DNA from: Oscillospiraceae bacterium
GTDB lineage: Bacteria; Bacillota; Clostridia; Oscillospirales; Acutalibacteraceae
Direction of reading: 5' to 3'
Length of the DNA: 53,341 bases
NCBI GenBank assembly: GCA_015065935.1
Contig: SVPI01000012.1
Coordinates: forward strand, 1 to 53,341
A program made the translations under genes and the position numbers. Shown piece after piece: positions 8,097 to 16,710 of this stretch (the first letter of the stretch is position 1; each line of letters starts with the position of its first letter). The notes under the pieces are model-generated. The model worked only from the letters and a program-made list of their open reading frames with translations, had not been told where the DNA came from and searched no databases.

Positions 8097-8124
8097 TGAC
8101 ATATAGCAAAAAAGGTGATAAAAT
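8096..8124 (+). promoter_or_regulatory. Promoter of the beta-helix/glmM operon
   Basis: TTGACA at 8096-8101 and TAAAAT at 8119-8124 are separated by 17 bases. The next gene starts 30 bases downstream behind AAAGGAGG (8136-8143). Confidence 0.8.
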
Positions 8125-8153
8125 AAACAATTGCGAAAGGAGGCGCATTAGAT

Positions 8154-8819
8154 ATGAAATGCGCAGAAATTACTAACCTTTACGATTTAGACCACACAAT
8201 TGCAAAACCGCTACTCCAAAAATACACCTATCCTTGGGAAATTTTACCCCATATTGGTGAATTTATTGTTGAGCTTTGCAAAACCCTCTCCCCTGATGAA
8301 TTTGACATTGTAAACGGCAATGTTTATGTTGCCAAAACAGCAAAGGTAGCAGCAAATGCCACCCTTAACGGCCCTGCAATTATTTGCGATGGCGCAGAGC
8401 TAAGAACAGGCGCATTTATCCGCGGCAATGTTATTATCGGTAAAAACTGCGTTGCAGGAAACTCCTGCGAATTTAAAAACGCTATTTTATTTGATAATGT
8501 TCAGGTTCCCCATTTTAACTATGTTGGCGACTCTGTTCTCGGCCATCGCTCACATATGGGTGCAGGCTCTATTACCTCTAATGTTAAAAGCGATAAAACC
8601 TTAGTTAAGGTTAAATGCGGCGATGAGGTTATTGAAACCGGCCTTAAAAAATTTGGCGCAATGCTTGGAGACTGTGTTGAGGTTGGTTGCAACAGCGTTT
8701 TAAACCCCGGTACGGTTATCGGTAAAAATTCTAACATCTATCCCCTGTCATCGGTTCGCGGTGTTGTTCCCGCTAACTCAATTTTCAAAACAGGCGGAAA
8801 GATTGTTGAAAAATTTTAA
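8154..8819 (+). CDS. Left-handed beta-helix acyltransferase-like protein, similar to GlmU C-terminal domain
   Basis: A 221-residue protein built mainly of hexapeptide repeats (AKTAKVAANATLNG, FIRGNVIIGKNCVAG and so on) forming a left-handed beta helix. HFNYVGDSVLGHRSHMGAGS resembles the acetyl-CoA site of GlmU, where a histidine and the GAG turn bind substrate. There is no nucleotidyltransferase domain, so it is not a full GlmU. It lies 33 bases upstream of glmM, whose product is the substrate for GlmU acetylation. A role as a sugar-phosphate N- or O-acyltransferase in amino-sugar metabolism is inferred. A short N-terminal helical part (about 1-55) precedes the helix. Confidence 0.72.
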   Translation: MKCAEITNLYDLDHTIAKPLLQKYTYPWEILPHIGEFIVELCKTLSPDEFDIVNGNVYVAKTAKVAANATLNGPAIICDGAELRTGAFIRGNVIIGKNCVAGNSCEFKNAILFDNVQVPHFNYVGDSVLGHRSHMGAGSITSNVKSDKTLVKVKCGDEVIETGLKKFGAMLGDCVEVGCNSVLNPGTVIGKNSNIYPLSSVRGVVPANSIFKTGGKIVEKF

Positions 8820-8852
8820 TTCCCGCAAAAATTAAGAAAGAAGGAATTTTTA

Positions 8853-10211
8853 ATGGGAAGACTTTTTGGAACCGATGGTGTTCGCGGTATTGCAAACACC
8901 GAACTCACCTGCACAAGAGCCCTTGAAATCGGCCGCGCAGTCGGCACAGTTTTGGTTGAAAGCCATAAGAAAAAGCCCTTTGTTGTTGTAGGCTCCGACA
9001 CACGAACCTCCTCTGATATGCTTATAAACGCCGTTTCTGCCGGCCTTTGTTCAGTTGGCGCAAACGTTGTTAATTTAGGCGTTGTTTCAACCCCCGCCGT
9101 TGCAATTATCATTGAAAAATATAAGGCTGATGCAGGCATTATGATTTCCGCATCCCATAACCCCAGCGAATTTAACGGTATTAAGGTATTTAGCGGCGAT
9201 GGCTTTAAGCTGCCCGATATGCTTGAAGAGCGTGTTGAGGACATTGTTTTAGAGGGTGACCGCGCAACTGCCCGCCCCATTGGCGGTGATGTTGGCAAAA
9301 TCTCTTATGACAGAGAAAGCCTTAACGATTATATTGCTCACATTAAGAGCAGCGTTTTAAATGACCTTAAGGGCTTAAAGGTTGCTATTGACTGTGCCAA
9401 TGGCTCGGCAAGTGTGACGGCCAGAAAGCTGTTTAGCGAGCTTGGCGCCGAAATTATTGTTATGAACGACTGCCCCAACGGCACCAACATTAACGATAAG
9501 TGCGGCTCAACACACATTGAAGCTCTTGCTGAGTTTGTTGTTAAAAACGGCTTTGACTGCGGCGTTGCCTTTGATGGCGATGCTGACCGTTGCCTTTGTG
9601 TTGATGAAAAGGGCAATGTTGTTGACGGCGATATGATTATGGCCATTTGCGCACTTGATATGAAAAAGCGCGGAACATTAAACCACAACACCGTTGTTGG
9701 CACAATTATGACAAACCTGGGCTTCAAGAAATTCTGCGAAGCAAACGATATTGGATTTATTGCAACCAAGGTTGGCGACCGCTATGTTCTTGAGGAAATG
9801 CTTTTAGAGGGCTATTCCTTAGGCGGCGAGCAGTCGGGCCACGTTATCTTCCGTGAATTTGCCACAACAGGCGATGGACAGTTAACTGCCGCCCAGCTTC
9901 TATCCCTTTTAGCCCGAAGTGGCAAGAAGTTATCTGAGCTTGCCAGCGTTATGACAAGGTATCCCCAAACAATGATTAATCTTAAGGTTACAAACGAGGG
10001 TAAACGCCTTTTCTACACCGACGACGAAATTAAGGAAGCTATGGATAACGCCACCAAAACTCTTGGCGATGTAGGCCGCCTGGTAGTTCGCCCTTCCGGC
10101 ACCGAGCCCCTTATCCGCGTTATGGTTGAAGCACTTGATGAAGGTCTTGCAAACAGCGTTGCACAAAATGTTGCCGATGTTATTTACAACAAAATCGGTT
10201 TAAAGAAATAA
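8853..10211 (+). CDS. glmM: Phosphoglucosamine mutase
   Basis: A 452-residue alpha-D-phosphohexomutase that converts glucosamine 6-phosphate to glucosamine 1-phosphate for UDP-GlcNAc and peptidoglycan synthesis in the cytoplasm. All signatures are present: LFGTDGVRG at the N-terminus, the phosphoserine loop ISASHNPSEFNG (about residue 101), the metal loop DGDADR (about 245), GEQSGH, and the phosphate-binding RPSGTEPLIRVM at the C-terminus. Length and motifs are normal for GlmM. It is the second gene of a two-gene operon with a GlmU-like protein and ends at a bidirectional terminator. Confidence 0.97.
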   Translation: MGRLFGTDGVRGIANTELTCTRALEIGRAVGTVLVESHKKKPFVVVGSDTRTSSDMLINAVSAGLCSVGANVVNLGVVSTPAVAIIIEKYKADAGIMISASHNPSEFNGIKVFSGDGFKLPDMLEERVEDIVLEGDRATARPIGGDVGKISYDRESLNDYIAHIKSSVLNDLKGLKVAIDCANGSASVTARKLFSELGAEIIVMNDCPNGTNINDKCGSTHIEALAEFVVKNGFDCGVAFDGDADRCLCVDEKGNVVDGDMIMAICALDMKKRGTLNHNTVVGTIMTNLGFKKFCEANDIGFIATKVGDRYVLEEMLLEGYSLGGEQSGHVIFREFATTGDGQLTAAQLLSLLARSGKKLSELASVMTRYPQTMINLKVTNEGKRLFYTDDEIKEAMDNATKTLGDVGRLVVRPSGTEPLIRVMVEALDEGLANSVAQNVADVIYNKIGLKK

Positions 10212-10212
10212 A

Positions 10213-10240
10213 AAAATAAGAGGCGCGAGCCTCTTATTTT
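10213..10240. terminator. Bidirectional terminator between glmM and the D,D-carboxypeptidase gene
   Basis: A perfect 12-bp stem (10213-10224 with 10229-10240, loop GCGA) has an A-run on the left and T-run on the right, so it can stop both converging transcripts. Its right edge touches the stop codon of the minus-strand gene. Confidence 0.9.
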
Positions 10241-11568
10241 TATTTTTTGTCCTTATTATAAGGAATATATCTCACCTTGCGCTTTTTTGTTCTGTTTCGG
10301 TTAAGGTAAATAACAGCAATAATAAATGCGAAAATAGCACCTACAATAATGCAAACTATCGTAATGAAAAATGGTGATTTAAAGAATTTCATCACCTTAT
10401 CGCCAAAAACAAGCATTCCGCTTGCCTCAACATCGTTTCCCGCAACCAGTTCTACCCTGCCGATAACCTGCTCGGCATAAATAATCTCTGCATGTCCCAG
10501 CACCGTTCCCTTTTTAACAGGAGCATCAATGCTTTCATAATCCAGCTTTTCAACAATTTTTACCGTTGATAAATCGGCATCCTTTGGGAAAATGGAATTA
10601 AGCGGCTCCTTAGCATAAAGGGAAACGAAGTCGGTATCCCTTGATAGCCTTACAGACATTTCACACACAGGTGCTTCACAGTTTACAACCGTTGTATACT
10701 TAAAATTATTAAATGCCCAACGGAAAAGGTTTGCCGCTTCGGTAAATTCGGTTCGAACACCGTTTACCTCCTTACAGCCTACCAAAACGCTTAAATAGGA
10801 ATAGCCGTTATATTTCGCAGTGCTTATAAGGCAACGGCCTGCTTCATCGGTAAAACCGGTTTTAAGACCGTTTGCATAGGCGTAATAATAAGCAGTATTG
10901 GGGTCAACAAGGAAGTTTGTGGTACATAAAATGCGCTCATCCGACATCTCGGTTGCTTCAATTGTGTGGCGGGATTTTTTTGCAAGCTCGGTTATTTCGG
11001 GGTATTTAAGGGCATATTTTGCAAGTACAACAAGGTCGTCAACGGTTGTGTAGGTCTCCTCATCGTGAAGGCCCACAGGGTTGCCAAAGTGGGAATTTTT
11101 CATTCCAATTTCCTGTGCCTTGGCATTTACCATATCCATATATCCCTGAATGCTACCGCCATAATGATAGGCAACGGCAATAGCGGTGTCACCACCCGAA
11201 GAAATCATAAGGCAGGCAAGCGCCTGGCGTGCGGTGAGCTGTTCACCAACCTTTAGGTTATTAACTGCGGCACCTGTGCCCATAATATCATACATAGCCT
11301 GCTTGGTCATGGTGATTTTCTCAGCATCCAAATCGCTTGAGTGCTCGATGATTAAAACTGCACTGAGCAGTTTCATTAGCGAAGCGGGGTAAACCTTATC
11401 GGTGGTGTTTTTAGAATAGATAACCTCGCCTGTATCAAGACTTATGAGAACAGCCGCTTTGGCATTAACCTCGAAGCCCGAAATCTGATAAGCAGAGGCG
11501 GGAATGGAAAAAAACGTTCCAAAAATTATAAAAAATATTAAAATTATGGGAAAAATGCATTTTCTCAT
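10240..11568 (-). CDS. Serine-type D-Ala-D-Ala carboxypeptidase (S11, DacF/PBP5-like)
   Basis: A 442-residue low-molecular-mass penicillin-binding protein that trims D-Ala from peptidoglycan stem peptides. It has an N-terminal signal peptide (IFPIILIFFIIFGTFFSIPASA), the SxxK motif as SLMK (about residue 68), and KTG in NGLKTGFTDEAG. The second motif reads SSGGD where S-x-N is usual, so the asparagine is replaced. A C-terminal membrane anchor (FITIVCIIVGAIFAFIIAVI) replaces the amphipathic helix of PBP5 and is followed by a basic tail. The protein is therefore anchored at the outer face of the membrane. It is monocistronic and divergent from the metallophosphoesterase. Confidence 0.88.
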   Translation of the reverse strand: MRKCIFPIILIFFIIFGTFFSIPASAYQISGFEVNAKAAVLISLDTGEVIYSKNTTDKVYPASLMKLLSAVLIIEHSSDLDAEKITMTKQAMYDIMGTGAAVNNLKVGEQLTARQALACLMISSGGDTAIAVAYHYGGSIQGYMDMVNAKAQEIGMKNSHFGNPVGLHDEETYTTVDDLVVLAKYALKYPEITELAKKSRHTIEATEMSDERILCTTNFLVDPNTAYYYAYANGLKTGFTDEAGRCLISTAKYNGYSYLSVLVGCKEVNGVRTEFTEAANLFRWAFNNFKYTTVVNCEAPVCEMSVRLSRDTDFVSLYAKEPLNSIFPKDADLSTVKIVEKLDYESIDAPVKKGTVLGHAEIIYAEQVIGRVELVAGNDVEASGMLVFGDKVMKFFKSPFFITIVCIIVGAIFAFIIAVIYLNRNRTKKRKVRYIPYNKDKK

Positions 11569-11670
11569 AGAAATCTCTCCAAAAGTGTAGTATAATATTA
11601 ACTATAATAATATCATAACATTTTTCTTTTCAAAAATAAAGCCAAAATTCAAATTTCGGGTGAATAATTT

Positions 11671-12357
11671 ATGATTTATGTCACAGGTGATATGCACGGT
11701 GCCATTGAACGCCTTTATGACAAGGAATGGTACAAGTTAAAAGCGGGCGATATTCTTATTGTTTGCGGTGATTTCGGCTATCTTTGGAACGGTGGCAGCG
11801 AGGAACAAAAGATTATTGATTACCTTGCCACAAGGAAATTCACCGTTGCCTTTTTAGATGGCACCCACGATAACTATGACCTTATAAACAAATGCCGCAC
11901 CACCTATTTTAAGGGTGGAATGGTGCACCGCATTAAGGGAAATCTTTTGCACCTCATGCGCGGTCAAATTTTTAATTTTGATGGTGTTAAAATTTTCACC
12001 TTTGGTGGTGGCGAAAGCACCGATAAGGATATGCGTGTTGAGCAGGGCTATTGGTGGCGTGAGGAAATCCCCTCCCCCCAGGAAATGGCGCACGGTGCCG
12101 AGCGGCTTGATGAGGAGGCCTGCGAGGTTGATTACATTTTAACCCACGAGCCGCCCTCCCTTGTTAAAAGTGCAATGCTCTTTAGAACAGGTAATGCTGA
12201 GCGTGTTAACAAGCTTAACGGTTATTTTGAGGAAATTGGCAGGAACTGCACCTTTAAACACTGGTATTTCGGTTCCCTCCATGAGGACCGCGTTGTTACA
12301 CCCCTTCACACCTGTGTGTTTAAAAAATTAATTCCCCTTGAAGGGACTAAAAAATAA
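11671..12357 (+). CDS. Calcineurin-like metallophosphoesterase with altered metal motifs
   Basis: A 228-residue metallophosphoesterase of the short clostridial type. GDMHG, CGDFGYLW and LTHEPP are present. The usual GNH(D/E) motif reads GTHD (Thr65) and the C-terminal GHxH reads GSLH (Ser202), so two positions that normally hold metal-binding residues are changed. It may retain one metal site or be inactive. It has its own upstream region of about 100 bases shared with the divergent carboxypeptidase gene. The natural substrate of this group is not known to me. Confidence 0.78.
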   Translation: MIYVTGDMHGAIERLYDKEWYKLKAGDILIVCGDFGYLWNGGSEEQKIIDYLATRKFTVAFLDGTHDNYDLINKCRTTYFKGGMVHRIKGNLLHLMRGQIFNFDGVKIFTFGGGESTDKDMRVEQGYWWREEIPSPQEMAHGAERLDEEACEVDYILTHEPPSLVKSAMLFRTGNAERVNKLNGYFEEIGRNCTFKHWYFGSLHEDRVVTPLHTCVFKKLIPLEGTKK

Positions 12358-12384
12358 AGGTTACATTTTTGTTGTTGACAAATA

Positions 12385-12393
12385 TGTTATACT
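12385..12393 (+). promoter_or_regulatory. Extended -10 promoter of the pseudokinase gene
   Basis: TGTTATACT (12385-12393) is an extended -10 element. A TTGACA at 12375-12380 is too close to serve it as a -35. The gene begins 46 bases downstream. Confidence 0.45.
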
Positions 12394-12438
12394 AATTATT
12401 GGTAATTAAATTTTTATTGCTGAAAGGAATTAATCTTT

Positions 12439-14136
12439 ATGCAAAACGCTGACAGACTTTGTCTTGGATGTATGAACGATAACGGCGGAGAGGCAGTTTG
12501 CCCCATTTGCGGTTACGATTCTTCAAAGAAAAATCCCACAGGCACACTTAAAGCAGGCTTATGGATTGAGGAGCGCTTTTTAGTTGGTAAAGCGCTGGAT
12601 GCAAACGGCGAAGGAATTAACTATATCGGTTGGGATAACTATCACAACTGCATTGTTTACATTCGCGAATTCTTCCCCCTTGGCATTGCTTCCCGCAAGA
12701 GGGATGGCAGTGTTGCTTTCAAGGAGGAAAACGCCTATGCCTTTAATGAAGGACTTTTAGCATTTATGGAATTAAACCGCAAGGTTGCAAGCCTTGAGGA
12801 CACAGGTGCTCTTCTTCCCGTTGTTGCTGTTTTTGAGCACGGCGGCACAGCCTATGCCGTTAGCAAGGCACCCGCTTCCTCCATTACTCTTCGTGATTTT
12901 CTTCTTAGAAACGGTGGCACCCTCTCCTTTGAACAGGTACGTCCCCTTTTCCTGCCTCTTTTCACAACTGTTTCTTTGCTTCATTCAGCAGGCATTATTC
13001 ACGGCGGCATTTCCCCCGAAACAATTCTTGTTTGCAGAGATGGTAAGCTCCGCCTTACAGGCCTTTCCATTAAGAATTTGAGAAAGACAGATTCTTCCAT
13101 TGAAGCACAGCTTTTCCATGGCTTTGCCGCACCTGAGCAATATGGTTTAGAGGGCGTTGGCGAAATTGGTAGTTGGACCGACGTTTATGCCATTGCCGCA
13201 ACCGTTTTCCGCGTGCTTATAGGCACAAACCCGCCTGAAGCCACCACAAGAATTGAAGCGGATAATATGTCGGTTCCCGCAAAAATTGCACAGCAGCTGC
13301 CAAAGAGCGTTTTAATGGCGCTTGCAAATGCTTTGCAGATTTACTGTGATGACCGAACCGCCGATATGGAAATTTTCAAATCAGAATTTTTACAGGGTGT
13401 TCCCGCTACCACAAATGCGGCGGGTAAAACCCCTAAATCGGGCAAAAAGACAAAGAAAAAGATGAGCAAGGGCAATAGGTATGCAATTATCGCATCGGTT
13501 GCAACCGCCTGTGTTTTCCTTGTTGTTTCCCTTGTTTTAGTTTTCACCCTTTTTGGTGACAGCCTATTTGGCACAAACAGCGTTTCAACCGGTAATTCGG
13601 AGAACTCTGTTCCCGATGTTTACAAGCCGGGTGAGCTTGTAACAAGCTATGTTTCGGTTGATAAAATTCAAACCGTTCCAAACCTTGTACGCGTTTCCCT
13701 TGCCGAGCTTTTATCATCTGAACAGTATGAAAACTTTAAGTTTATTGTTACCAGCAAGAAATATGATGATAAGATTCCCCGCGGCACTATAATTTCTCAA
13801 AATATTCCTGAAGGCACAACCTTTAAGGATACCGTTGAAATTGAAGTGGTTGTTAGCCTTGGCCCACAGGAAATTGCCATTCCAAATGTTAAGAATATGC
13901 GCGAGGATGAAGCCATTATTCTGCTTTTAAAGGCCGGCTTTAACTTTAACAACATTGAAATTATAGACCGTTGGGACCAGAACGCAAAACCCCTCTCAAT
14001 TATAGGCACCGAGCCTGAAATTGGTAAAAAGACCAACGTTGATTCCAAAATTGTTATGTATATCAACACCTACACCGGCGAGGATTTAGCCGGCGGAGAG
14101 GTTTACTCAAGCGACAGCACAACAACAAACCAATAA
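12439..14136 (+). CDS. Membrane pseudokinase with N-terminal zinc ribbon and PASTA domains
   Basis: A 565-residue protein related to PknB/PrkC Ser/Thr kinases. An N-terminal zinc ribbon (CLGC at 8-11, CPIC at 20-23) precedes a kinase fold (about 40-320), a Lys/Gly-rich linker, a membrane helix (about 348-374) and roughly two extracellular PASTA-type repeats (about 410-545). Catalytic residues are lost: the VAIK lysine is Arg76, the HRD...N loop reads HGGISPET (Gly190, Thr195), and DFG reads TGL (207-209). The APE segment (AAPEQYG) is kept, so the fold is probably intact. It should bind muropeptide or lipid II outside and act as a scaffold or sensor inside rather than phosphorylate. The FAD oxidoreductase gene follows after 23 bases. 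Confidence 0.87.
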   Translation: MQNADRLCLGCMNDNGGEAVCPICGYDSSKKNPTGTLKAGLWIEERFLVGKALDANGEGINYIGWDNYHNCIVYIREFFPLGIASRKRDGSVAFKEENAYAFNEGLLAFMELNRKVASLEDTGALLPVVAVFEHGGTAYAVSKAPASSITLRDFLLRNGGTLSFEQVRPLFLPLFTTVSLLHSAGIIHGGISPETILVCRDGKLRLTGLSIKNLRKTDSSIEAQLFHGFAAPEQYGLEGVGEIGSWTDVYAIAATVFRVLIGTNPPEATTRIEADNMSVPAKIAQQLPKSVLMALANALQIYCDDRTADMEIFKSEFLQGVPATTNAAGKTPKSGKKTKKKMSKGNRYAIIASVATACVFLVVSLVLVFTLFGDSLFGTNSVSTGNSENSVPDVYKPGELVTSYVSVDKIQTVPNLVRVSLAELLSSEQYENFKFIVTSKKYDDKIPRGTIISQNIPEGTTFKDTVEIEVVVSLGPQEIAIPNVKNMREDEAIILLLKAGFNFNNIEIIDRWDQNAKPLSIIGTEPEIGKKTNVDSKIVMYINTYTGEDLAGGEVYSSDSTTTNQ

Positions 14137-14159
14137 TTTAATTTCCGAGGTTAAATATT

Positions 14160-15359
14160 TTGATTAAAGAATTCATTGAAACAAAAATTACACAGGAATG
14201 TGATGTGCTGGTTTGCGGTGGCGGTGTTGCCGGAATTTCGGCCGCTTTAGCCGCTGCAAGACAGGGCAAAAAGGTTACACTTCTGGAAAAACAGTTTATG
14301 CTGGGCGGTCTTGCAACGGCAGGGCTTGTGGTAATCTACCTGCCCCTTTGCGATGGCGAGGGTAATCAGGTTTCCTTTGGCATTGCTGAGGAGCTTTTAA
14401 GGCTTTCTATTTCAATGGGCGCCGAGGCCGATTATCCCGATAACTGGCTTGACAGTGATGATAAATCAAGGCGCACAAATAGGGATAAGCGCTTTTCCGT
14501 ACGTTTTAACCCATCCCTTTTTGCAATTCTTGCCGAGCAGGAGTTAATTAGAGCAGGCGTTAACATTTTGTATGGCACATATGCCGTTGGCACACACCTT
14601 GAAAGCGACAAGATTAATGCCGTTATTATTGAAAATAAATCAGGCAGACAGGCAATTAAGGCGACCAGCGTTGTGGATGCCACAGGTGACTGCGATATTG
14701 CAAATTTTGCCTGCGCCCCCACCACTACATTTAAGCAGGGCAATATTCTTGCCGCCTGGTATTATTCCTACGGCAAAGATGGTTATCAGCTTAACCCCCT
14801 TGGTTGCTGCGATATCCCCGATGAGGAGCAAACAGAGGATAATAAAATCACGCCCCTTATTAACGAGCGTTTTACAGGTCTTGACGGAGCCGAGCTTTCT
14901 AAAATGACCATTGCCTCCCACGCTTCAACCCTTAATGATATTAAGAAAAAGCGCAAGGAGGACAAAACGGCAGTTCCTACTACAATTGCCACCACGCCTC
15001 AAATAAGAATGACAAGGAAAATTGTTGGCGAATATGTGCTTGGCACTGATGAACAGCATACCTATTTTGATGATTCTATAGGTATGGTTTCCGACTGGCG
15101 CAAGCGCGGCCCTGTTTACGAGGTTCCCTTTAGAACACTTTACTCAAAGGATATTAAAAACCTTATAGTTGCAGGCAGATGCACCTCGGTTTCCGAGAGC
15201 CTTTGGGATGTTATGAGGGTTATCCCCTGCTGCGCCGTTACAGGTCAGGCGGCAGGTACCGCCGCCGCAATGAGTGATGACTTTAGCAGCCTTGATATTA
15301 AAGCGCTCCAAGATAAACTTAAAACTGATGGCGTTATTCTTCACGAAAAAGATTTATAA
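14160..15359 (+). CDS. FAD-dependent oxidoreductase
   Basis: A 399-residue flavoprotein of the FAD_oxidored (PF12831) type. The Rossmann dinucleotide motif is CDVLVCGGGVAGISAALAAA near the N-terminus, followed by LLEKQFMLGGLATAGLV. The C-terminal FAD contact is NLIVAGRCTSVS, and TGQAAGTAAA closes the domain. Translation starts at a TTG behind CGAGG. Substrate and electron acceptor are not identifiable. It probably shares a transcript with the pseudokinase gene and ends at a strong terminator. No membrane segment is seen. Confidence 0.83.
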   Translation: MIKEFIETKITQECDVLVCGGGVAGISAALAAARQGKKVTLLEKQFMLGGLATAGLVVIYLPLCDGEGNQVSFGIAEELLRLSISMGAEADYPDNWLDSDDKSRRTNRDKRFSVRFNPSLFAILAEQELIRAGVNILYGTYAVGTHLESDKINAVIIENKSGRQAIKATSVVDATGDCDIANFACAPTTTFKQGNILAAWYYSYGKDGYQLNPLGCCDIPDEEQTEDNKITPLINERFTGLDGAELSKMTIASHASTLNDIKKKRKEDKTAVPTTIATTPQIRMTRKIVGEYVLGTDEQHTYFDDSIGMVSDWRKRGPVYEVPFRTLYSKDIKNLIVAGRCTSVSESLWDVMRVIPCCAVTGQAAGTAAAMSDDFSSLDIKALQDKLKTDGVILHEKDL

Positions 15360-15372
15360 TCATTATAAAAAA

Positions 15373-15412
15373 ACAAAACCCCCACTGTTTTCACAGTGGG
15401 AGTTTTTGTTTT
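15373..15412. terminator. Bidirectional terminator
   Basis: A perfect 8-bp stem CCCACTGT (15381-15388) pairs with 15393-15400 around TTTC. It is flanked by A-rich sequence on the left and T-rich on the right, serving the converging oxidoreductase and PRPP synthase genes. Confidence 0.88.
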
Positions 15413-15415
15413 TTC

Positions 15416-16546
15416 TTATTTACTCTCTTTGTATTTTGCAACAATGTTCTTAATTCTATCAATGGGGTTAAGAAGGTTGCTGATGGAGTTGTCGCAGTTA
15501 AGGGTGTCAATGAGCAGAGCGATGTACTTTGCCATATTAACGTTGCAGTACCACTCTTTTTCTAAAAGCTCGGGAGGATTATAGATTAGGTTTGTGGTGA
15601 AAATCTTATCAATGTAACCGTTTTTATAGTACTCATCGAATTTCTCGAAGCCCTCAACAAAAAGACCGAAGGTGGCGAAAATAAAGATACGCTTTGCGCC
15701 CTTTTCTTTGAGTCTTGCGGCTATATCCAGCATTGACTCGCCCGAAGAAATCATATCATCAACAAGGATTAAATCCTTACCCTTAACCTCATCACCTAAA
15801 AATTCGTGTGCTTCAATAGGGTTTTTGCCGTTAACAATAATTGAATAGTTGCGGCGCTTGTAGAACATACCAAGAGGCAGACCTAAAACGGATGAATAGT
15901 AAATACATCTGCCCATACCGCCTTCATCAGGAGACACAATCATGGCCTTTTTGGGGTCGAGCTCAATGTCGCTATAGTTCTTAAGTAAAGCCTTAATCAT
16001 TTGATAGGTTGCCTGAACATTATCAAAACCATCAAGGGGAATTGCGTTTTGAACGCGGGGGTCGTGAGCATCGAAGGTGATAATGTTCTTAACACCCATT
16101 GCAACGAGTTCCTGCAGTGCCATTGCACAGTCAAGCGATTCTCTTGATGTTCTTCTATGCTGTCTGCCTTCGTAAAGCATAGGCATAATAACGGTAATTC
16201 TTCTTGCCTTGCCGCCAAGTGCTGCAATAACACGCTTTAAATCCTGAAAATGGTCATCAGGACTCATAGGAACGCTTCTACCATACATTTTGTATTCAAC
16301 CGAATAGTTGAAGCAGTCGCAAATAATGTAAGCGTCAAGACCGCGTGCGCTGTGGTTTAAAACACCCTTTGCCTCACCTGTGCCGAAACGAGGACAGTTT
16401 GCGTTTACAACGTAGGACTGACCCTCAGCCGCATCACGCCACTGGGTGAGATAGTAATCGACCTTGGATGAAATGTCCTCACAGCCGCGCATGGAGATAA
16501 TTGCCAGCTCGCCGTAAGGGGTGTGTGTAAAATCAATGCTTGCCAT
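15416..16546 (-). CDS. prs: Divergent ribose-phosphate pyrophosphokinase
   Basis: A 376-residue PRPP synthetase homologue, about 60 residues longer than the usual 315. The PRPP-binding loop is LILVDDMISSGES. RSVPMSPDDHF, GRQHRRTSRES and ITFDAHDPRVQN correspond to the RSVNDHL, ARQDRK and TMDLHAGQIQG segments of the classical enzyme. It should make PRPP from ribose 5-phosphate and ATP for nucleotide, His and Trp synthesis. The ATG at 16546 is preferred over one 42 bases upstream because GGGAGGA sits just before it. Several motif changes (RQDRK to RQHRR) mark it as a divergent clostridial form. It is monocistronic. Confidence 0.83.
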   Translation of the reverse strand: MASIDFTHTPYGELAIISMRGCEDISSKVDYYLTQWRDAAEGQSYVVNANCPRFGTGEAKGVLNHSARGLDAYIICDCFNYSVEYKMYGRSVPMSPDDHFQDLKRVIAALGGKARRITVIMPMLYEGRQHRRTSRESLDCAMALQELVAMGVKNIITFDAHDPRVQNAIPLDGFDNVQATYQMIKALLKNYSDIELDPKKAMIVSPDEGGMGRCIYYSSVLGLPLGMFYKRRNYSIIVNGKNPIEAHEFLGDEVKGKDLILVDDMISSGESMLDIAARLKEKGAKRIFIFATFGLFVEGFEKFDEYYKNGYIDKIFTTNLIYNPPELLEKEWYCNVNMAKYIALLIDTLNCDNSISNLLNPIDRIKNIVAKYKESK

Positions 16547-16649
16547 AATTTTCCTCCCAAAAATATGCTTTTCTATATTGTACCACATTTTGTCCGACTA
16601 AAAAAGCCCTTTTTCGATATTTTTTTAAAAATTTTTATTAAAATTTTAA

Positions 16650-16678
16650 TTGCCAGATATAAGGTTATTTGGTATAAT
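16650..16678 (+). promoter_or_regulatory. Promoter of the thyX operon
   Basis: TTGCCA (16650-16655) and TATAAT (16673-16678) are 17 bases apart, and TGG before the -10 makes it an extended element. ThyX starts 33 bases downstream behind AGGAG. Confidence 0.82.
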
Positions 16679-16710
16679 AAAATAAATATATATTTTTTAG
16701 GAGAATCATT

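Noticed and set aside
12375-12380. TTGACA as -35 of the pseudokinase gene
   Set aside because: It is only 7 bases from the best -10 and no good -10 is found 16-18 bases downstream.
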